45,634 nt of DNA from Gemmatimonadota bacterium (GTDB lineage: Bacteria; Gemmatimonadota; Gemmatimonadetes; Gemmatimonadales; Gemmatimonadaceae). The stretch spans positions 1 to 45,634 of the forward strand of contig VGVM01000017.1 of assembly GCA_016874035.1 (NCBI GenBank), read 5' to 3'. The position numbers and the translations under genes are program-made. The notes under the pieces were generated by a model that saw only the letters and a list, made by a program, of their open reading frames with translations, searched no databases and was not told the DNA's origin. Each line of letters begins with the position of its first letter. Within the stretch, counting starts at the first letter, position 1. Below are positions 1 to 8,715 of this stretch, in pieces.

Positions 1-2
1 TT

Positions 3-776
3 GGTCGCTGGCTCATGCTCGGCATCCTCTGGTGGTTCGGCCGCGACAAGCTTGCGCCGACGCTCAGGCCCTGGCATCGCGAGTCGGTACGCCTCCAGCC
101 GTTGGTGCGCATGGCCGCCATCGGGGCGCCCGTGGCATTTCAACAGTGGCTCGAAGTGGCCGTCTTTGCGGCCGGGGCGGTGGCGATCGGCTGGATCAGT
201 GTAACGGCGCTCGCGGCGCATGAGATCGCGATCAATCTCGCCGCGCTGACGTTCATGGTCCCGTTGGGACTGTCGGCTGCCGCCGCGGCGATGGTAGGGC
301 GGGCAGTCGGGCGCGGAGATTTGGCAGCGGCACGCCGCGACGCCGTGGCCGCGATCGGGGTTGGTGTGCTCTTCATGGCCGCGGCCGGTGCGCTGTTCCT
401 GTTTTCACCGGAGCCGCTGGCCGCGCTGTTCGTGTCCGACCCGGCCGCCCGGGAGATCACCGTCTCACTGATCATGATCGCCGGGGTGTTCCAGGTGTTT
501 GACGGCATCCAGTGTGTGTCTGCCGGCGTGCTGCGGGGCGCGGCGGACACGCGCGTCCCGATGCTCCTGCACCTGGGCGGTTTCTGGGGGATCGGGGCGC
601 CGCTCAGCCTCTGGCTGGCGTTCGGTGCGGGGCTCGGCCCGCAGGGGATCTGGTGGGGCTACGTCGGGAGCCTGGGCGCAGTGGCCGTTGCGCAACTCCT
701 GCGGGTCCGCTGGCGCCTATCGCGCGATGTGGCCCGGCTTCGGATCGAGGATACTCACGAACACGCGGCGCCGTAA
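3..776 (+). CDS. MATE family efflux transporter, C-terminal part (5' end outside window)
   Basis: The frame is open from the window edge, so the N-terminal half is missing; about 257 codons are present. The visible protein is almost entirely hydrophobic helices with small-residue patterns (AAAAAMVGRAVGRGD, then AGVLRGAADTRVPM). These match the second half of MATE/DinF-type multidrug and toxic compound extrusion proteins, where the VGxxxGxGD-like and GxLRGxGDT-like motifs recur. Proteins of this family export cationic drugs or metabolites across the inner membrane using a Na+ or H+ gradient. The protein ends with a basic cytoplasmic tail (RVRWRLSRDVARLRIEDTHEHAAP). The substrate cannot be told from sequence. 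It runs convergently into the ptsN-like gene. Confidence 0.88.
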   Translation, partial: GRWLMLGILWWFGRDKLAPTLRPWHRESVRLQPLVRMAAIGAPVAFQQWLEVAVFAAGAVAIGWISVTALAAHEIAINLAALTFMVPLGLSAAAAAMVGRAVGRGDLAAARRDAVAAIGVGVLFMAAAGALFLFSPEPLAALFVSDPAAREITVSLIMIAGVFQVFDGIQCVSAGVLRGAADTRVPMLLHLGGFWGIGAPLSLWLAFGAGLGPQGIWWGYVGSLGAVAVAQLLRVRWRLSRDVARLRIEDTHEHAAP

Positions 777-785
777 ACGGGGCCG

Positions 786-818
786 TTCGCCGAGGCGAAA
801 CCAGCGCCGGAGCGGCGC
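786..818. terminator. short hairpins between convergent genes
   Basis: Two small inverted repeats lie in the 74-base gap between the MATE stop and the ptsN stop: TTCGC/GCGAA (786-799) and GCGCC/GGCGC (804-818). There is no clear T-tract. They could act as a weak bidirectional terminator for the two converging transcripts, but this is inference from position. Confidence 0.3.
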
Positions 819-850
819 GGGGGGCGGCACCATCCGGAGTGCCTGCTGCC

Positions 851-1303
851 CTAGACGCCCTTCTCCTGAAGCAGCGCCATCAACTCCGACGGCTGGGTGA
901 TCGTCATCAGGCGCTCAGGTACGTCCGGCTCCTTCGAGAACTGCACGATCTTGCCCAGCACCGGCAGGTACTGGTTCGACACCTCGAGGGGCGGCGCGAC
1001 GATCAGGAAGAAGAAGTTCACCGGCTTGTCGTCGATCGCGCGGAAGTCGAGGCCTTCGCGCTTCCGGCCGAACGCCACCCGGAGCTTGTTCACCACGAGC
1101 GAGCGGCAATGGGGTATCGCGATGCCGCGGCCGATCCCGGTTGAGCCGAGGTTTTCGCGGCGTTTCAACATCTTGAACAGCATCGCCTCGTTCTTCTCGT
1201 CCAAGCCGAGCAGCGCGATCAGTTCCTTGAGCACGTCATCCTTTGTCGTGCCCTGGATGTCGAGCTTGACGGCTTCCTCGGAAAAGAACTCCCGGAGCTC
1301 CAT
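851..1303 (-). CDS. ptsN: PTS EIIA-like phosphocarrier (PtsN/EIIA-Ntr family)
   Basis: This 150-residue protein has the size and layout of a single EIIA domain of the fructose/mannitol type (EIIA-Ntr). The phosphorylated histidine is His65 in GIAIPHCRS, after the typical GSTGIGRG stretch; the C-terminal half (NFFFLIVAPPLEVSNQYLPVLGKI) is also typical. In the family it takes phosphate from an EI-Ntr/NPr chain and regulates nitrogen, potassium or carbon metabolism by protein contact rather than moving sugar. No EI, HPr or permease domain is nearby, which fits a regulatory stand-alone role. AGAGGA lies five bases before the ATG and supports this start. It is transcribed away from dusB from a recognisable promoter. 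Confidence 0.9.
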   Translation of the reverse strand: MELREFFSEEAVKLDIQGTTKDDVLKELIALLGLDEKNEAMLFKMLKRRENLGSTGIGRGIAIPHCRSLVVNKLRVAFGRKREGLDFRAIDDKPVNFFFLIVAPPLEVSNQYLPVLGKIVQFSKEPDVPERLMTITQPSELMALLQEKGV

Positions 1304-1384
1304 ACGGGTCCTCTGGCGGTTGATGGCGAACTGGGCGCCGCGTAGTGCACCACCATGGGCAGCATGGACGCGCGGGTACCGGCT

Positions 1385-1413
1385 AACCTAACCCGGGTGA
1401 AAAAACGAGTCAA
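1385..1413 (-). promoter_or_regulatory. ptsN promoter
   Basis: On the minus strand TTGACT (1413-1408) and TAGGTT (1390-1385) are separated by exactly 17 bases. This implies transcription from about 1378 and a leader of about 75 bases before the ptsN ATG. It lies back to back with the dusB promoter, with 9 bases between the two -35 boxes. Confidence 0.6.
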
Positions 1414-1422
1414 ATCGTGATG

Positions 1423-1451
1423 TTGCAAGCAGTTGCCAGCCCGCCTAGCTT
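1423..1451 (+). promoter_or_regulatory. dusB promoter (leaderless type)
   Basis: TTGCAA (1423-1428), a 17-base spacer and TAGCTT (1446-1451) form a sigma70-like promoter. The -10 box ends 7 bases before the ATG at 1459, so transcription should begin at or next to the start codon. No Shine-Dalgarno sequence is needed or seen. Confidence 0.6.
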
Positions 1452-1458
1452 GCCCGTC

Positions 1459-2520
1459 ATGCCCCGGAAGCGGCCTTTCCCGTACGAAACGCGACACGAC
1501 GTGCCGCTCTTTCTGGCGCCCATGGCCGGGGTGTCCGAGTCGCCGTTTCGACGCCTCTGCCGGCAGTGGGGCGCTGACGTCGTGGTCACGGAGTTCCTTT
1601 CCGCTGAGGGAATTCGGCGGGAAAACGCGGCCACGGTGGACAAGCTGCGGTTCACGGCCGATGAACGGACGATCGGCGTGCAGATCTTTGGCGCCGAGCC
1701 CGCCGCGATGGGTGAGGCGGCCGCGATGGTCACGGATCTGTTCCAGCCGGACTTCATTGATATCAACTTCGGCTGCCCGGTGAAAAAGGTGGTGAAGCGA
1801 AACGGGGGCTCGGGCTGCCTGAAGGACCTCGGGCTCGTGGCGGACGTGATCCGTGCGGTGGTGCGCTCGACGAACCTGCCGGTTACGTGCAAGATCCGGA
1901 GCGGTTGGTCCGAAGAGATGCGTGACCCGGTGACCATCGGGCTTCGCTGCCAGGACGCCGGCGTGCGGGCGATCGCACTGCACCCACGGACGCGGGCGCA
2001 GATGTACTCAGGTGCGGCGCGATGGGACGAAATCGGCGCGGTGGCGGAAGCGCTCGAGATCCCGGTCATCGGGAACGGCGACATCAAGACGCCCGAGGAT
2101 GCCTACCGCATGTGGAAGGCGACCGGGTGCGCGGGCGTGATGATCGCGCGCGGTTCGTTCGGGCAGCCTTGGGTCTTCAAGCAGGCGCGGGCCCTGATCG
2201 CGGGTGAGCCCATGCCGGCCGCGCCGGATGTCGCCGAGCGGTTTGCCGTCGCGCTCGATCACGCGCGCATGGTGCAGTCGTACGAGCTCGACCCGGTTGG
2301 CGCCGCGCTCGAGTTCCGCAAGCACCTCGGCTGGTACGTCCGGGGGCTTCCGCATTCGGCCGAACTCCGGATGCGGTTGCATCAGGTGCGGGACTTCTCT
2401 GAGGTCGAGGCGATCTTCGGCGAGTACCTGGTTGCACACGGAGCGGCTGCCGCGACGCCGCGCGCGGCGGAGTCCGTGGGTCCGGACTCCGCACTGGGTA
2501 GGGAGGTGGTGAGCGCATGA
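1459..2520 (+). CDS. dusB: tRNA dihydrouridine synthase (DusB/NifR3 type)
   Basis: This 353-residue FMN-dependent TIM-barrel enzyme reduces specific uridines in tRNA to dihydrouridine. Diagnostic features are LAPMAGVS near residue 20, DINFGCPVKKV with the catalytic Cys106, the NGGSG loop, CKIRSGW, ALHPRTRAQMYSG and the phosphate-binding IGNGDI and GVMIARGSFGQPW. The sequence is closest to the DusB group. A longer frame exists from 1417, but the ATG at 1459 was chosen because conserved sequence starts just after it and the promoter places the transcript start there. The C-terminal 30 residues are low-complexity. The stop overlaps the larB start by four bases, so the two are translationally coupled. 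Confidence 0.93.
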   Translation: MPRKRPFPYETRHDVPLFLAPMAGVSESPFRRLCRQWGADVVVTEFLSAEGIRRENAATVDKLRFTADERTIGVQIFGAEPAAMGEAAAMVTDLFQPDFIDINFGCPVKKVVKRNGGSGCLKDLGLVADVIRAVVRSTNLPVTCKIRSGWSEEMRDPVTIGLRCQDAGVRAIALHPRTRAQMYSGAARWDEIGAVAEALEIPVIGNGDIKTPEDAYRMWKATGCAGVMIARGSFGQPWVFKQARALIAGEPMPAAPDVAERFAVALDHARMVQSYELDPVGAALEFRKHLGWYVRGLPHSAELRMRLHQVRDFSEVEAIFGEYLVAHGAAAATPRAAESVGPDSALGREVVSA

Positions 2521-3290
2521 TGCGAGCCCGCGTACGCGCGCTGCTCGCTGAGGTGGCGTCCGGAGCGGTCGGGGTCGAGGACGCGCTCGCACGGCTCGAC
2601 GCCGAGCCGATCCAGACCCTCGCCGACGCCACCGTCGACCATCACCGTGCATTGCGCTCGGGATACCCAGAGGTGGTGTACGCGGCGGGCAAGTCGGTGG
2701 AGCAGTTGCTCGACATCTGCCGCGCACTCGACGCGCGGACCGGGCGATTCCTGGTCACGCGCGCCTCGGAGCACCAGCGGAACGCCGTGACGGATGCATT
2801 CCCGGGGGCATTGGCCAACCGGTCGGCACGGACGGTGCGCTACGCGCGGGGCACGATGCCCAATCAGGAGCATGGCGCGGCGGCCCATCGGCGCGATGTG
2901 ATCGTCGTGACCGCCGGCACGAGCGACCTTCCTGTCGCGGAGGAGGCGCTCGAGACGCTCGCGGCGATTGGCATCCCGGCCCAGCGGATCGCCGACGTTG
3001 GCGTGGCGGGGATCCACCGCGTCATGTCGCACACGGAGACGCTCCAGCGGGCGGCGGCCGTGATCGTGGTGGCGGGAATGGACGGCGCGTTGCCGTCGGT
3101 GATCGGCGGCATGGTGGGCGTCCCCGTGATCGCCGTGCCGACCAGCGTCGGTTACGGTGCGAGCTTTGGGGGGCTCGCCGCGTTGCTGACGATGGTCAAC
3201 AGCTGCGCCGCGGGCGTGACCGTGTGCAACATTGACAACGGGTTCGGCGCGGCGATGGCGGCGGCCCGGTGTATTACATTGCAGGAGTAG
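2517..3290 (+). CDS. larB: LarB-like nickel-pincer cofactor carboxylase
   Basis: This 257-residue protein matches LarB, which carboxylates and hydrolyses nicotinate adenine dinucleotide in the first step of making the nickel-pincer nucleotide cofactor of lactate racemase and related enzymes. Visible features are the SGYPEVVYAAGKS motif in the N-terminal half, and a PurE-like C-terminal domain with VTAGTSDLPVAEEA, MDGALPSVIGGMVGVPVIAVPTSVGYG and NIDNGFGAA. It starts with ATGA overlapping the dusB stop. The partner genes larC and larE and any racemase are not in the window. LarB homologues also occur without the rest of the pathway, so the product may serve another PurE-like reaction. The last codons probably carry the ssrA promoter. 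Confidence 0.88.
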   Translation: MMRARVRALLAEVASGAVGVEDALARLDAEPIQTLADATVDHHRALRSGYPEVVYAAGKSVEQLLDICRALDARTGRFLVTRASEHQRNAVTDAFPGALANRSARTVRYARGTMPNQEHGAAAHRRDVIVVTAGTSDLPVAEEALETLAAIGIPAQRIADVGVAGIHRVMSHTETLQRAAAVIVVAGMDGALPSVIGGMVGVPVIAVPTSVGYGASFGGLAALLTMVNSCAAGVTVCNIDNGFGAAMAAARCITLQE

Positions 3291-3293
3291 TCC

Positions 3294-3657
3294 GGGGGCG
3301 ACCGGTATCGATTGTGTAGGTGGCCTCGTGGCTGCGTGCCCAGGTCCTCGGGTTCCTGGTAAAACACTCGGGAAACTTTCAACTGCGAACAACAACTTCG
3401 CCCTGGCTGCGTAACCTGGTTTAACCAGTTACACCAGCAGTGCTCACAGGGAAGCCCACCCGGGGCGGCTCAGTGAGTATCGCAAATCCGGGGGTAGGGC
3501 GACCGTCCGCCGTCGGCGGTGGCCCGAAACTCTAGGCGGCTTATCCAGCGGTGGGCGGCCTGCCGGCCAGCTTCTGGAGACATCAATCGGCGGGCTACGC
3601 ACGTAGGCGCTGCGGGAGATCTTATGCAAGACGGGAGTTCGATTCTCCCCGCCTCCA
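3294..3657 (+). ncRNA. ssrA: transfer-messenger RNA (tmRNA)
   Basis: The 5' end GGGGGCGACCGGTATCGATT and the 3' end GACGGGAGTTCGATTCTCCC + CGCCTCCA are the tRNA-like halves of a one-piece tmRNA. The acceptor stem GGGGGCG (3294-3300) pairs over seven positions with CGCCTCC (3650-3656, one G-U), followed by discriminator A3657. The next bases are CTC, so CCA is added after transcription. Between them lie the tag frame and the GC-rich pseudoknot region. tmRNA with SmpB rescues stalled ribosomes and tags the unfinished protein for proteolysis. Mature length is 364 nt before CCA, normal for the family. It begins only 4 bases after the larB stop. Confidence 0.96.
3385..3414 (+). other. tmRNA tag-peptide reading frame (ANNNFALAA)
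   Basis: Inside ssrA the frame GCG AAC AAC AAC TTC GCC CTG GCT GCG TAA encodes A-N-N-N-F-A-L-A-A and a stop. The ALAA end is the classical ClpXP degradation signal. The first GCG is the likely resume codon, following the A-rich CTTTCAACT segment, as in other tmRNAs. Confidence 0.92.
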
Positions 3658-3674
3658 CTCGGGAAACGCATGAA

Positions 3675-3709
3675 CACGAAGGGCCCGGCGAGTCGCCGGG
3701 CCCTTCGTG
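3675..3709. terminator. bidirectional hairpin terminator (ssrA / purF)
   Basis: A perfect 16-base-pair stem (3675-3690 with 3694-3709) and an AGT loop stand between the end of tmRNA and the stop of the oppositely oriented purF operon. There is only a short T-run (GTTTC) after it. Its symmetry and position suggest it ends transcription in both directions. Confidence 0.8.
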
Positions 3710-3729
3710 CGTTTCATCCATCCGCTGCG

Positions 3730-5100
3730 CTAGCCCAGGCGTGCCTTGGACTCGACGCTCGGTGGGCGCGTCGGGTACTTCCCGGTGAAGCATGAATCGC
3801 AGAACCCCGTCGGTCCGCCCGGCACGGCATTCAGCATGCCGTCCAGCGAGATGTAGCCAAGCGAATCCACGCCGATGTGCTTGGCCACCTCGGCGATGGA
3901 CATCCGGGCGGCGATCAGCTCCGCGCGGTCGGGTGTATCGATGCCGTACCAGCACGGGCTGATGATCGGTGGCGACGATACGCGCATGTGTACTTCGCGT
4001 GCGCCGGCGCCGCGGATCAGCGCGACCAGCCCGCGCGTCGTCGTGCCACGGACGATCGAGTCGTCCACCATGACCACGCTCTTGCCCGCGAGGATCTCGC
4101 GCACGGGGTTGTACTTCACCTTCACCTTGGCGTCGCGGCCGGCCTGCGTCGGCTGGATGAACGTGCGCCCCACATAGTGATTGCGGATCAGCGCGTGCTC
4201 CATCGGGAGTCCGGACTCCTCGGCGAAGCCAAGCGCGGCGGCATTGGAGGAATCGGGGACGGCGAACACGAAGTCTGCGCCCTTGGCGGGGTGCTCCCGC
4301 GCCAGCTGGCGGCCCAGGGCGCGCCGCGCGAGCCCGACCGAACCGCTGAACACCTTGCTGTCGGGGCGGGCAAAGTACACGTACTCGAACACACAGCGGT
4401 GCAGCGGCGTCGCTCGCTCAAGCTGGATCGTGCGCATGCCGCCGGCGTCCACCGCGACGATCTCCCCCGGCTCGACGTCCCGGACGACCGTCGCGCCGAC
4501 GATATCGAGTGCGCAGGTCTCTGAGGCGAACACGGTGGCGCCGTCAAGCTTGCCCATCACCAGCGGGCGCCAGCCGTGCGGGTCGCGCGCGGCGAGCAGC
4601 GTATCGTTCACGAGCACCAGCAGCGAGTAGGCGCCTTCGACACCCTGCAGCGCTTCGGCAAGCTGCCGTTCCGGCGTTCGTGAGTGCGCGCGAGCGAGGC
4701 GATGGACGATCACCTCGCTGTCCATCGTCGAGCTGAAGATCGATCCGCTGGCCTCGAGCGAGGCACGGAGTTCCGTCGCGTTCGTGAGGTTGCCGTTATG
4801 CGCGAGCCCGAGATGGCCGTCCTTGAACTTCACGAGTGACGGTTGGGCGTTCTCGATGGTGGACGACCCGGCCGTCGAATAGCGCGTGTGGCCAAACGCG
4901 GTTCGCCCGGGGAGGTTCTTGAGGACTTCGGGGCCGAAGCTCTCGCCCAGCAGCCCCATCGCGCGGACCACGTTCGCGGACCCCTCCTGCGACGCAACGA
5001 TGCCGGCCGACTCCTGCCCACGATGTTGCAGCGAGTACAGCCCGAGCTGCGTGAGCTGCGCCGCGGAATCATGACCGCTGATGCCGAAAATGCCGCACAT
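3730..5100 (-). CDS. purF: amidophosphoribosyltransferase
   Basis: PurF catalyses the first committed purine step, PRPP plus glutamine to 5-phosphoribosylamine. The start at 5100 gives M-C-G-I-F-G-I-S-G, placing the N-terminal nucleophile Cys2 directly after Met, so no propeptide is present; the longer open frame upstream lies inside purL and was discarded. The 456-residue protein has the Ntn glutaminase domain first, then the PRPP-binding phosphoribosyltransferase loop VVMVDDSIVRGTT. Cysteines in RCVFEYVYF, ISPCWYG and CDSCFTGKYP match the [4Fe-4S] ligands of the Bacillus-type enzyme. Its ATG overlaps the purL stop by one base (TGATG). It is the last gene of the operon and ends before the shared hairpin. 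Confidence 0.96.
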   Translation of the reverse strand: MCGIFGISGHDSAAQLTQLGLYSLQHRGQESAGIVASQEGSANVVRAMGLLGESFGPEVLKNLPGRTAFGHTRYSTAGSSTIENAQPSLVKFKDGHLGLAHNGNLTNATELRASLEASGSIFSSTMDSEVIVHRLARAHSRTPERQLAEALQGVEGAYSLLVLVNDTLLAARDPHGWRPLVMGKLDGATVFASETCALDIVGATVVRDVEPGEIVAVDAGGMRTIQLERATPLHRCVFEYVYFARPDSKVFSGSVGLARRALGRQLAREHPAKGADFVFAVPDSSNAAALGFAEESGLPMEHALIRNHYVGRTFIQPTQAGRDAKVKVKYNPVREILAGKSVVMVDDSIVRGTTTRGLVALIRGAGAREVHMRVSSPPIISPCWYGIDTPDRAELIAARMSIAEVAKHIGVDSLGYISLDGMLNAVPGGPTGFCDSCFTGKYPTRPPSVESKARLG

Positions 5101-7412
5101 CAGGCGGTGCCCCCGACGGTCGCGGGTTCCGCACCGGGGAGTTCTGACGAGACGGCGCGCTGCATCGAGCGTTCGAGCGCGCCGTGGTAGCTGTGGATCA
5201 TGGACGCGACACTGACCTGCAGTGCCGCCGCGCCACCCTTGACGGTGAGCCCCGCCGGAGCGGGGAGTGTGTGCCCGACGGTGCGCGCGGGAACGCCGTG
5301 TTTTTCCGCAATCGCGATCACGGCAGCGGCATTCGCGGTGGAGACGAGTGCGCGCCCCTGCGCCTCGCCGAACAGCAGCGCGCGCGGGGGGAGCGACGCC
5401 CACAGGTTGACGTCCACGGCGGCGCCCAGCGGAGCCGTGCGATTCGCCACGCAGCACTCCGCCAGCGCGACCGCGAGGCCACCTTCGCTGCAGTCGTGTG
5501 CGGACTTCACGTGTCCGCTCGCCACGGCCTCGACGAGCGTGTCCACGAGCGCACGCTCGCGCGCAAGGTCACAGCGGGGCGGGGCGCCGGCCGTGACTCC
5601 GTGAATCCACGACAGGTACTCGCTCGCCCCGAGTTCGTCGGTCGGTTCGCCGAGCAGCACGATCGAGTCGCCCGGAGCGGTGAACGCCATGCCGACGGCC
5701 GTGTTGACGTCGTCGAACACCCCGACCATGCCGATGGTCGGGGTCGGGAACACCGCGCCCGACGGATTTTCGTTGTACAGCGACACATTGCCGCCGGTCA
5801 CCGGCGTATCGAGCGCCGTGCAGGCCTCGCCCATACCCCCGACCGCCTCCTTGAACTGCCAGAAGACCTCGGGCTTCTTCGGGTTGCCGAAGTTGAGGCA
5901 GTTGGTGATGGCACGCGGGCGCGCGCCGGTGCACGCCACGTTTCGCGCGGCTTCCGCCACGGCGATGCGGCCACCGACACGCGGCTCCAGGTACACATAG
6001 CGGCCGTTGCAGTCGGTCTTGGCGGCGAGCCCGCGTTTCGAGCCACGAATGCGAAGCACGGCGGCGTCCGCGGCGCCTGGACCGCGCACCGTGTTGGTCC
6101 GGACGGTGGAATCGTACTGACGGTACACCCACTGCTTGGACGTGATCGTCGGCGACTCGAGCAACCGGGCAAGCGTCCACGCGTGGTCGCGCTCCTCGGG
6201 CTTTGGCGCGACCGCGTGCACATCACGCGCACGGAGCGCAGCGATGGCGGGATCTTCCTTGGCCGGCGGATGGTACTGCGGGCAGTCCGTGACCAGGCGC
6301 GTGCCGGGGAACTCGGCCACGACCCGGTCGCCCTCCATGACGCGATACACGGGCTCCGCGATGACCTCGCCGATCACCGCCGCATGCAGGTCCCACTTTT
6401 CCAGGATCGCCTTCACGGTGCCTTCGCGGCCGCGCTTGGCCACCACCAGCATGCGCTCCTGCGATTCGCTTAGCAGCGTCTCGTACGGCGTCATCCCTTG
6501 CTCACGGACCGGGACCTTCGTCGTATCAATCACGACGCCGACCTCGCCGCGCTCGGCCATTTCCGCGCTCGACGACGTGAGGCCGGCAGCGCCCATGTCC
6601 TGGATCGCGACCACGTCGCCGCTCGCGATCAGTTCCAGCGTGGCTTCCAGGAGCAGCTTCTCGGTGAAGGGATCGCCTACCTGGACGCGGGGCCGCTTGG
6701 CGTCGCTTTCGTGCGAGAGGTCTTCCGACGCGAACGATGCGCCGTGGATGCCGTCGCGTCCGGTGCGGGCGCCGACTGCGATGATGGGATTGCCCACGCC
6801 CTCGGCCTTCGCGCGAATCAACTCCTCCTCGCGGAGGACACCGACGCACATCGCGTTGACGAGCGGATTCCCTTCGTAGGCGGCGTCGAACATGATGTCG
6901 CCGGCGACCGTCGGGATGCCGACACAGTTGCCGTAATCCCCGATTCCCTTGACGACGCCGCCGACGAGGTAGCGCACGCGCGGCGTGTCGAGCGAGCCGA
7001 ACCGCAGGGAGTTCAACATGGCGATCGGGCGGGCGCCCATCGTGAACACGTCGCGCAGGATGCCGCCGACCCCAGTCGCCGCGCCCTGGTACGGCTCGAT
7101 CGCCGACGGGTGGTTATGCGACTCGATCTTGAATGCGACGGCGAGGCCGTCGCCGATCGCGATGACGCCGGCATTCTCGCCGGGGCCCTGCAGTACCCAC
7201 GGCGCCTTGGTGGGCAGCGTCTTGAGCACGGGGCGCGAGTGCTTGTACGAGCAGTGCTCGCTCCACAGGGCGCTGATGATGCCGAGTTCGGTGAAGGTCG
7301 GCGCGCGGCCGAGCATGCGTTCGAGTCGCTCGAACTCGTCCTGCGTCAGCCCGTGCTCGGCAATGAGCGCGGGGGAGACGACCGGGTCGCCGGGGCGGGG
7401 CTTGGCGCTCAC
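5100..7412 (-). CDS. purL: phosphoribosylformylglycinamidine synthase subunit PurL
   Basis: PurL converts FGAR to FGAM using ATP and ammonia supplied by PurQ. At 770 residues this is the small (Bacillus/archaeal) form that needs separate PurQ and PurS, and both are encoded nearby. Visible family signatures are [26 protein letters not shown] near the N-terminus, [49 protein letters not shown] and, in the second half, GNVSLYNE and [16 protein letters not shown]. The GTG at 7412 was chosen because it overlaps the stop of the zinc-ribbon gene as GTGA and directly precedes conserved sequence; the longer frame to 7589 is a shadow of that gene. Confidence 0.95.
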   Translation of the reverse strand: MSAKPRPGDPVVSPALIAEHGLTQDEFERLERMLGRAPTFTELGIISALWSEHCSYKHSRPVLKTLPTKAPWVLQGPGENAGVIAIGDGLAVAFKIESHNHPSAIEPYQGAATGVGGILRDVFTMGARPIAMLNSLRFGSLDTPRVRYLVGGVVKGIGDYGNCVGIPTVAGDIMFDAAYEGNPLVNAMCVGVLREEELIRAKAEGVGNPIIAVGARTGRDGIHGASFASEDLSHESDAKRPRVQVGDPFTEKLLLEATLELIASGDVVAIQDMGAAGLTSSSAEMAERGEVGVVIDTTKVPVREQGMTPYETLLSESQERMLVVAKRGREGTVKAILEKWDLHAAVIGEVIAEPVYRVMEGDRVVAEFPGTRLVTDCPQYHPPAKEDPAIAALRARDVHAVAPKPEERDHAWTLARLLESPTITSKQWVYRQYDSTVRTNTVRGPGAADAAVLRIRGSKRGLAAKTDCNGRYVYLEPRVGGRIAVAEAARNVACTGARPRAITNCLNFGNPKKPEVFWQFKEAVGGMGEACTALDTPVTGGNVSLYNENPSGAVFPTPTIGMVGVFDDVNTAVGMAFTAPGDSIVLLGEPTDELGASEYLSWIHGVTAGAPPRCDLARERALVDTLVEAVASGHVKSAHDCSEGGLAVALAECCVANRTAPLGAAVDVNLWASLPPRALLFGEAQGRALVSTANAAAVIAIAEKHGVPARTVGHTLPAPAGLTVKGGAAALQVSVASMIHSYHGALERSMQRAVSSELPGAEPATVGGTA

Positions 7413-7717
7413 CGGCCTGGCAGTGCCTTCATCAGGTCGCCGAAGAGCTTGCCGAACCTCGTGTCCTTCACGCGCTTGAGTACGTCGAGCTCGCCGGCGT
7501 CGAGCCACATGCCGCCGCACGAGTTGCACACGTCCACGGCGACGTGATCGGTGGTGACTTCCTTGAGGTCGTTGCCGCACTTGGGGCACTTCATGAAGTG
7601 CGACTTGCGTTCAGCGGCCTGGCGCTCGGCGTCACGCTTGGCGCGGAGTTCCTTGACGAGTTCGGCGTCCTGGCGGAGGAAGTACTCGTCTTCGTTGGAG
7701 CTGGGAGAGTCGGGCAT
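7409..7717 (-). CDS. small TFIIB-type zinc-ribbon protein
   Basis: The 102-residue product has a charged, helical N-terminus (residues 10-40, rich in Glu, Arg, Lys and Ala) followed by a zinc ribbon formed by CPKCG (Cys44, Cys47) and CNSCGG (Cys64, Cys67). The [10 protein letters not shown] segment after it is the hallmark of the zf-TFIIB Pfam family found in many short bacterial proteins of unknown job. The zinc ribbon suggests nucleic-acid or protein binding; no catalytic motif is seen. It lies between purQ and purL in the operon and overlaps the purL start by four bases, so it is probably made in step with PurL. No clear Shine-Dalgarno precedes it; the heptad repeat lies just upstream. Confidence 0.85.
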   Translation of the reverse strand: MPDSPSSNEDEYFLRQDAELVKELRAKRDAERQAAERKSHFMKCPKCGNDLKEVTTDHVAVDVCNSCGGMWLDAGELDVLKRVKDTRFGKLFGDLMKALPGR

Positions 7718-7723
7718 GGGAAT

Positions 7724-7758
7724 AAATAGGTAGTAGGTAGTAGGGAGTAGGTAATAGG
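7724..7758. repeat. tandem 7-base repeat (TAGTAGG type)
   Basis: Five consecutive 7-base units read AAATAGG, TAGTAGG, TAGTAGG, GAGTAGG and TAATAGG on the plus strand, and a sixth degenerate unit TCTTGGG follows. It occupies the gap between the purQ stop and the zinc-ribbon start and is far richer in A/T than its surroundings. Confidence 0.85.
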
Positions 7759-7774
7759 TCTTGGGGACGGTCGA

Positions 7775-8460
<686 letters not shown>

Positions 8461-8464
<4 letters not shown>

Positions 8465-8715
8465 ATCGCCTCCGGCGCGCCGATGACGAAGTCCTCCGTC
8501 ACGGGATTCGCAAGCAGCTTGGCGCACATGGCCCGAACGGCATCGCTGGCGGCGGCCGGCGATGCGGCTTCGACCTCGATCGCGAGATGCCGACCGACAT
8601 GCACGTCGCCGACCTGCGCGAAGCCGAGTGTATGCAGCGCGTCGGTGACGGCCTTGCCCTGGGGGTCGAGGATGCCGTGGCGCGGGAGCACCTGGACGGG
8701 AACACGAAGCTTCAT
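8461..8715 (-). CDS. purS: phosphoribosylformylglycinamidine synthase subunit PurS
   Basis: This 84-residue protein matches PurS, the small dimeric subunit that bridges PurQ and PurL in the small-type FGAM synthase complex. The typical pattern is a first strand (LRVPVQVLPRHGILDPQGKA), then the T/D-A-L-x-x-L-G-F helix, VGRHLAIEV, and a C-terminal helix ending CAKLLANPVTEDF. The ATG at 8715 overlaps the pssA stop by four bases (ATGA), and its own stop overlaps the purQ GTG. Order purS-purQ-(zinc ribbon)-purL-purF is like many non-enterobacterial purine operons, apart from the inserted gene. Confidence 0.94.

Noticed and set aside
1219-1364. Upstream ATG (1364) in the ptsN leader running out of frame into ptsN
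   Set aside because: No ribosome site and unconserved, Ser/Arg-rich product; probably chance.
3232-3277. TTGACA at 3232 as -35 for the ssrA promoter
   Set aside because: It lies 34 bases from TATTAC, too far for a normal spacer.
5101-5457. N-terminal extension of the purF frame
   Set aside because: Lies within purL; PurF must start at Met-Cys for its N-terminal nucleophile.
5184-6473. 429-codon plus-strand open frame opposite purL
   Set aside because: High GC creates long antisense frames. The sequence is rich in Arg/His/Ala with no family match, and purL on the other strand is fully conserved.
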